From NCBI GenBank assembly GCA_963921195.1, contig OY992538.1, forward strand, positions 83,575,904 through 83,639,903: a stretch of 64,000 bases of DNA. Direction: 5' to 3'. This document shows, in pieces, positions 58,103 to 64,000 of the stretch (the stretch's first letter is position 1; each line of letters begins with the position of its first letter). The stretch is from Pegoplata infirma. Its lineage: Eukaryota > Arthropoda > Insecta > Diptera > Anthomyiidae. Both the position numbers and the translations under genes were made by a program. The notes below the pieces were generated by a model. That model ran no database searches. It saw only the letters and a program-made list of their open reading frames with translations, and was not told the DNA's origin.

Positions 58103-58774
58103 TAATATGAACAATAAAATTGAAACATAAAGAGTCTACTATTTTTTTACTCTTATAATCAAAGAAATTTAATCCCAAAAAATCCCGGAATCCCGAAAAA
58201 TCCCGGGATCGCGAAAAATCCCGTGATCCCGAAAAATCCCGGGATCCCGGGATTTCGAATTTCAAATCCCGAATCCCGGGATTTTAAAAAACCGATCCCG
58301 TTTGACAGCCCTAATTGTGGTTTACTTCATTGCATATTGAATATTTATAATTATATTATATACTACAATTATAATTATTATTGCATGTCTATTCTTTAAT
58401 AAACATTATTTTATGTTGCAAAAACTATATTCAACCACTGCTACCAATTAAATATGGTTATTTATAAAATTGTAAACACAATATTTTTGGGATATTTAAT
58501 TAACATTATTACTATTATAATTTTTATTGGAAATTGTTAACAATTTTGTACACTCCAAATAATAAATCTGTTAAATTACAGAAAAACTTTGTTTATTTAA
58601 GAGAGTACCATACTCTTCCAGCTAGCAACATAACTTGCTAACTTTACTATAAAACTCTGTAAAAAGGTTTGGACAAAAAAAAAAAAACTGTAAAATTGTG
58701 TAGTTTCTAGTAAAATATTAGTTAAATGGGATCACAATTTTACAGAGAAATACTCTGTAAACTTACATGTATAT

Positions 58775-59884
58775 TAGAGTGTCCCTTATTTTGGAAATGT
58801 TGGAAATCTTGAGACGGTACCCGCTCATTTTTTTCCTTTTGACTTAAAAATAACTCAGGAAAAATTTTACGCCCCTAGGACCACGCCTTCCCTACGCGAC
58901 GGGGCCTTAAAGAGCGGGGCCTAAAAAATCATTTTTCCATACAAACCAAAAAAATTTTTTTTTGATTTTTAATTTTTTTGTTATTAATTATTATATTACT
59001 TGGTTTGCTTATTCACGACAAAAAATTTGATTTTGGAGGGATAAGTCTTTCAGCGCTAAAAAATTTTTCGCAAAAAAAAAATTTGGGCGGCCGGGGTCCT
59101 ACAGTAAAAAATTTTTAAAAAATATTTTTTTTTAGTTTTGACCAGCAACGGTTTTAGCTGCTATGTTGCTTTAAATGATATATATTCCAAAAAAAAAATT
59201 ATTCATATCTGTGACATCTTTATCTTTTTCGAAAAAAAAAATTTTGAGCCGTAGGAATCCTACGGTAAAAAATTTTTAAAAAATATTTTTTTTTAGTTTT
59301 GAAAAGCAATGGTTTTAGTTTTTATGTTGTTTTTAATGATATATATTCCAAAAAAAATATTATTCATATTTGTGACATTTTTATCGTGTATCGAAAAAAA
59401 TCATCAATGCATTTTTTACCCTTTTTTAGAACACGATTAAGATGTCACAGATACAAAAAATATTTTTTTATGAATATATATCATTTAAAGCAACATAGCA
59501 GCTAAAACCGTTGCTGGTCAAAACTAAAAAAAAATATTTTTTAAAAATTTTTTACTGTAGGACCCCGGCGGCTCAAAATTTTTTTTTGCGAAAAATTTTT
59601 TAGCGCTGAAAGACTTATCCCACCAAAATCAAATTTTTTGTTGTGAATAAGCAAACCAAGTAATATAATAAATAATAACAAAAAAATTAAAAATCAAAAA
59701 AAAAATTTTTTGGTTTGTATGGAAAAATGATTTTTTAGGCCCCGCTCTTTAAGGGCCCGTCGCGTAGGGAAGGCGTGGTCCTAGGGGCGTAAAATTTTTC
59801 CTGAGTTATTTTTAAGTCAAAAGGAAAAAAATGAGCGGGTACCGTCTCAAGATTTCCAACATTTCCAAAATAAGGGACACTCTA
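58775..59884. mobile_element. Element A copy 2: full-length palindromic hAT MITE
   Basis: Same ends as A1 (TAGAGTGTCCC...GGGACACTCTA). The 8-bp duplication ATGTATAT is at 58767-58774 and begins at 59885; its last T is displaced to 61932 by B2. It is ~175 bp longer than A1 because a central block (TTTGAGCCGTAGGAATCC region, 59220-59390) partly repeats the arm. Confidence 0.9.
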
Positions 59885-59891
59885 ATGTATA

Positions 59892-61929
59892 TGGGGCATT
59901 CCATGCCAAATCACTCACTTTTAGGCCCGACCCCCTTCGATTAATTTTATTTTTGGATATGTTTTAGTACGTATTAATTGCAACTTGCAGCCAAATTTTC
60001 AGCCTTTTATACCAAGGTGGTGTTGAGTAATCAATTTTTCAAAATGGCGATTTTTTCCAAAAAAATGAAAAAATTTAAATTTTCAATCAATTTTGACCAG
60101 TAAAAAATATAGATATATTAAAAAAAGATGGACAACATTTTGTTGGTAGTTAAATGTAGTTTTAGAAAAAAAAATATGAAAAATTATTCGAAGTAATTAT
60201 CACTTGTTTTTTATCGTATAAAAATTAAAATCGACTTTTTGAAAAAGTCCGAAACCTTCGATTTTTTTTTTAAAATGTCAAAAAATTCTACTCTAAATTA
60301 CGCAACTTTTAAGTCATAATTCGAGATGTGATCGTAATTCGTTCTATTTTTATTCAAATTTTGAAAATTGCACTTTTTTTTTTTTTGACTCCGGTTTATT
60401 ATATATGGTGCTCCAAAAAAAATAATTTGGTAAATATTGACCGTAACTTCCCCTAGATATATTAACTTGGGTGTAAAAATACGTCTCAGAAAATTTTAGG
60501 ATGATCGGACATGGGTAAGGCGTGCCGCATCGGCTTTGAAATTTGAAAATCGGATTACAAGGGAAAATATGCATTTATTTCTGTTTTCTTAATTTTTTTG
60601 GTATTTTAAGTTAATTTTGAATTCAAATGGTTACAGAAGTGAAATGTAGAGCAAAATGTCTCTCTATTAAGGTCATAAAAACCGAAATCGGTTTAAAATC
60701 AGCCAAGTTATTACAACTTCCCCAGGCATCTAACGTGTGGCAGACAACTTGATTAATCAATACAATCCGATTTTTGAAATTCATTGAAATTTTCTACTGT
60801 AATAACATTTTTTTATTCTTCAAGTTCAAATGTTATTAGATGACAAGTATTTTTCATATTGTGTTTTGCTAACATTTTTTAAATTAGTGCTAAAAATGCC
60901 TGCATTTTCCACACCCTTTTGAAATCTCTATTTAAAAAAAAAAATATTTTTTTTGTTTTAAAATTTGGATAAGTCAAAAAAATATTACACTGAAACATGA
61001 ATAATAAAAAAATGTTATTACAGTAGAAAATTTCAATAAATTTAAAAAAAGGGCCTCGTATTTTTTAATCAAGTTGTATGGCACACGCTAGATGCCTGGG
61101 GAAGTTCTAATAACTTGGCTGATTTTCAACCGATTTTAGTTTTTAGTACCTTATTAGAAAGGCATTTTACTCCACATCATAATTCTGTAATCACTTGAAT
61201 TAAAACTTAACTTAAAATACCAAAGAAATTGCGAAAACTGAAAAAAATTCATATTTTTCCTTGTAATCCGTTTTTTAAACTTCAAGGACCATGCTAAGCG
61301 CCTTACACATGTCCGATCGTCCCAAATTTTTGTGAGACGTATATTTACCTCCAAATGAATATATTTAGGGTAAGTTAGGGTCAGTATCTACCATTTTTTT
61401 TTTTTTTGGAGCTCCATATAAAATAAATCAGAGCCAAAACATAAAAGGTGCAATTTTAAAAATTAAAAAAAAAAATAGAAAGAATTGAGATCACATCTCG
61501 AGTTATGGCTTAAAAGTTGCATAATTTAGAGTAGAATTCTTATAGTTTTTTACAAAAAAATCGAAGGTTTCGGACTTTTTCAAAAAGTCGATTTTAATTT
61601 TTAAACGTCAAAAAATAAGTGATAATTACTTCGAATAATTTTTTCACATTTTTTTTCTAAAACTACATTTAAATACCAACAAAACGTTGTCCAACTTTTT
61701 TTAAAAAATCTATATTTTTTACTGGTCAAAATTGATTGAAAATTTAAATTTTTTCATTTCTTGGAAAAAATCGCCATTTTGAAAAATTGATTACTCAACA
61801 CCACCTCGGTATAAAAGGCTGAAAATTTGGCTGCAAGTTGCATTTAATACGTACTAAAACATATCCAAAAATAAAATTAATCGAAGGGGGTCGGGCTTAA
61901 AAGTGAGTGATTTGGCATGGAATGCCCCA
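59892..61929. mobile_element. Element B copy 2: 2.04-kb TA-flanked palindrome
   Basis: Ends TGGGGCATTCCATGCCAAAT and the inverse, flanked by TA at 59890-59891 and 61930-61931. The target TA lies within the right-hand octamer of A2. Arms of ~1 kb pair throughout (ACCAAGGTGGTGTTGAGTAA, CTTCGAATAATTTTTCA, CCCATGTCCGATC, TCCCCAGGCATCTAACG). About 200 bp longer than B1. Non-coding. Confidence 0.9.
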
Positions 61930-61946
61930 TATGTAAAAATTCTGTA

Positions 61947-62204
61947 CACCCAACATAATAACTATGTTAAATTACAGAAAACTCTGCTAACTTAACAGAG
62001 TACAGCATACATTTTCAGCCAGCAATAAAACTTGTAAATTTTACTAAAAAAACTCTGCAAAATCATTTGCACAAACAAAAACTGTACAACAACATAGTTT
62101 CCAGTAAAATATGAGTTAGATAGGATTAACATTTTACAGAGAAATTCTGTGTAAATTTACATGTATTTGTAAAAACTCTGTGAAATTATTTCGATAAAAA
62201 AATC
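61947..62204 (+). mobile_element. Element E copy 4 (partial)
   Basis: CACCCAACATAATAACTATG, AAACTCTGCTAACTTAACAG, AAAAACTCTGCAAAATC. Only the left half of an E element, in tandem with copy 3. Confidence 0.6.
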
Positions 62205-62206
62205 TA

Positions 62207-62724
62207 CCTCCGTCCCAAAATATTCTTAACATTTCTATAGATTTTTTTGTCCCAAAATAAACTTTACATTTTATTAAGCAGTGTTTTAGTTGAAATAATA
62301 CAAGATAAAATTAAAAAAACAATCTTATACTAATCTCGTGTACTAAAATTGTAACAAAATTAATTAAAAATATTTGCAAGATGTCCCTATTGCATCCATA
62401 ATGCATTTATTAAAAACCGTTAAAAGGGCCTCTAGCGTAAAATTTCTTATTTCATACGCCGCATTTTGTAATTATTTTCATCTTTTCGACCATAGTGGAC
62501 ACCATGCCTGTTTGTAACGTCGAAAACAAGTTGCCTCAATTATCTGGATGCAGTTTATTGAATCAATTTTGCACGTGAATTTAAAAATTGCAAAGCTATA
62601 AAGAATTTCTAAATTATTGATATGTCTCGATATGTATTAACGAAAAAAAAAAAAAGCTTTTTCAAAAAATCCTCCATAATCCCAGCCAAAATATAGAAAT
62701 GTTAAGATTATTTTGGGACGGAGG
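62207..62724. mobile_element. Element FF: Stowaway-like TA-flanked MITE
   Basis: Ends CCTCCGTCCCAAAATATTCT and AGATTATTTTGGGACGGAGG flanked by TA. The paired region extends ~35 bp (TTAACATTTCTATA). The CCTCCGTCCC core is the same as the TIR core of plant Stowaway (Tc1/mariner) MITEs, here in fly-like DNA. The ~440-bp middle is unique and less A/T-rich (AGTGGACACCATGCCTG), with no recognised frame. Confidence 0.75.
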
Positions 62725-62781
62725 TAGAACTTTTTTTTATTATTTTTTATGAAAAACTTTAAAACTTTTCTACAATAAAAA

Positions 62782-63527
62782 AAACAAGCAGAAAAGTTAA
62801 ATTCGACTTGGGCGAATCTATGAATACCCTCCACAATGCCCTTTTTAAGTTATAGTAAATTTTCTAACGTGAAAAAAAATTAAATTTTTGGTTAGAAATA
62901 TTTTATTTTGTGTAAAAAAACTTTTTATTATTAATTTAAAAAAAAAAAAAATACTAATTTTTTTTTTAGTGTAAAATTTTTTTGGAGTGTATTTTTTTTT
63001 TGTTTTAGTGTAAAAATATTTTTGAGTGACAAAAATACCTTGTAAAATATTTTTTTGACTTACAAATGTTTTTAAAACATGTTTAACGGGTTTTCAATAC
63101 GTGAATTTAAGGTGATACTAATCTGAAAGTTACGGTTTTGCTAATAAATTTTGAACCACTGGACCGATTTGGCTGAAATTTAAAAGGAACTGGATTAGAG
63201 GAACGGCAAATATATGTGCCGTACTTCAGAAACCTCAGAATTGCCGTTCGAAAGTTTCCATGTGTTTTATCTCGATAATTCCAGAAAAACTCTTGCCGAA
63301 ATTCACTCATTTGCTTATAACTTTTGAACCACTAGACCGATTTCGGTGGATTGCAATAACAACCTAACCAGGTAAATGCCCAACATATATGCCAAACTTC
63401 AGGAGCCTCCTTAAAGTCTTGCAAAAGTTAGCGTGTTTTCAACAGACAGACAGACGGACGGACGGACGGACGGACGGACGGACATCGCTAGATCGTCTTA
63501 AAATCGATCGAGGATCATGAATATATA
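62782..63527 (-). mobile_element. Helentron-like S6, 5' part cut by T3
   Basis: Minus-strand 3' end ACTTGTTTT at about 62782, hairpin ATTCGCCCAAGTCGAATTTA, GGAGGGTATTCATAGATTC, and GTCCGTCCGTCCGTCCGTCC at 63456-63482. It breaks at 63527 where T3 begins. Confidence 0.75.
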
Positions 63528-64000
63528 TGAGGGATTCCACACCAACTGTTCCACTACAGAAAAACCTTAGTGGTTTCAATGGGATATCATTTGCAAAGTA
63601 TTCGCTCTTAGGGTACTATTAAATAACAATAATAAAATTTAAGTTTTTTCAAAAAGTGGGCCTTGTAGGCGTGGTCAAATATTGAAAATATCAAACTTTT
63701 TTGCCTGAATATCTTTACTTTAATATTTATGCAAATTGAATGAAACACATTAAAGTCTTTAAGACAAAAATTTTTTATAGATTTTTGTATGGGCTATCGA
63801 TTAAAAAAATAAAAATTGGAAAATTTTCAGAAGAAGTTCTAAATTTTTAAAATTTAAACTTAAACTTTATTTATCAAAAAACATGCCGCAATTTTATTTT
63901 TTTTTTTTAATTTTTTAAAAAAAGTTAGTGCTTTTCTATCTGTTTTGAAATTTTCAGAGATGTGTTTTGCCTTGTTTTCGAAAAATAAAATATCAAAGAT
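63528..64000. mobile_element. Element T copy 3, cut by the window end
   Basis: Starts TGAGGGATTCCACACCAACT next to TA and matches T2 closely (GCAAAGTATTCGCTCTTAGG, GTGGGCCTTGTAGGCGTGG, GTATGGGCTATCGATTAAAA). The inverted arm should lie beyond 64000. Confidence 0.8.

Larger units (their letters stand above)
57218..58313. mobile_element. Element V: hAT with CCCGGGATT subterminal repeats
   Basis: Ends TAGGGCTGTCAATCCC and TTTGACAGCCCTA, perfect 8-bp duplication ATTGTGGT (57210-57217, 58314-58321). The first ~110 and last ~150 bp are packed with (A)ATCCCGGGATT, ATCCCGAAAA and TCCCGAATCCC, about a dozen copies in both orientations, presumably transposase sites. The interior holds a satellite relic (57560-57650), repeat R copy 2 and two tRNA-like segments. 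No transposase. Confidence 0.92.
58551..61946 (+). mobile_element. Element E copy 3 (left part), interrupted by A2 and B2
   Basis: CACTCCAAATAATAAATCTG, then TTAAATTACAGAAAAACTTT and the ACAGAG motifs of the E family. The host sequence CTTACATGTATATGTAAAAA is recovered when A2 and B2 are removed and matches TTTACATGTATTTGTAAAAA in E4 at 62150. No right terminus; E4 follows directly. Confidence 0.65.

Overview
The window looks like nuclear DNA of a fly (Diptera, calyptrate-like), very A+T rich, with no host gene I can support. The main clue is about fifteen copies of short elements carrying a (GTCY)n tract, a 5' end ATACCCTCC and a 3' hairpin followed by ACTTGTTT. This is the architecture of the dipteran mini-me/DINE-like non-autonomous Helentrons. 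Eroded non-LTR retrotransposon (LINE) RT/RNase H fragments and an eroded Tc1-like transposase are the only protein-coding relics I recognise. Most open frames are chance frames in palindromes or A/T tracts.

The window is almost wall-to-wall nested transposons, and many copies are near-complete inverted repeats (foldback or MITE-like). Letters name families here. hAT-like elements (8-bp target duplications, TIRs fitting YARNG): A (49764 and 58775), BB (28520), DD (48364), G (33684 and 36743), M (41776 and 50885), V (57218), X (13736). TA-flanked Tc1/mariner-like palindromes: B (19421 and 59892), C (827), T (12789, 40636, 63528), Y (44176), U (22604, with transposase remnants), FF (62207). CACTA-like CACTGTGC elements with 3-bp duplications: D (602 and 39317), Q (52301), probably II (47671). 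Elements with CCC-A/G-G termini and 2-bp duplications: H, J, K, L, P. CACTC elements: E, GG, W. One Harbinger-like MITE with a CAG duplication: I (35338).

Layout. 1-9400: CACTA-like D with C inside, a degenerate satellite interrupted by two E copies, a Helentron, and palindrome K1. 9400-12780: mostly featureless, with one poly-Ser/poly-Gln open frame that could be a host exon. 12789-19328: T1, X, and K2 carrying K3 and J. 19329-27017: one Helentron (S2) split by B1 and by a 5-kb insert GG holding U, S4 and S3. 27180-32700: LINE fragments, BB with H1 inside, palindromes AA and Z. 33684-38096: G2 with Helentron S8, then H3 with I (itself holding H2) and a tandem F pair (holding G1). 39100-48990: D2, T2, M-A with L, Y with a LINE, II with DD. 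48996-55909: Helentron S5 with A1, then a six-level nest N > M-B > S10 > P > Q > mini-me fragments. 55912-64000: W, K6, V, E3 with A2 and B2, E4, FF, S6, T3.

The nesting can be read because sibling copies preserve empty sites. K2 minus its two inserts and their duplications is exactly 618 bp, the length of K1. The genes do not work together as a system. The window is a layered record of successive insertions into older insertions, useful for relative dating and for asking why so many families in this genome became full-length palindromes.
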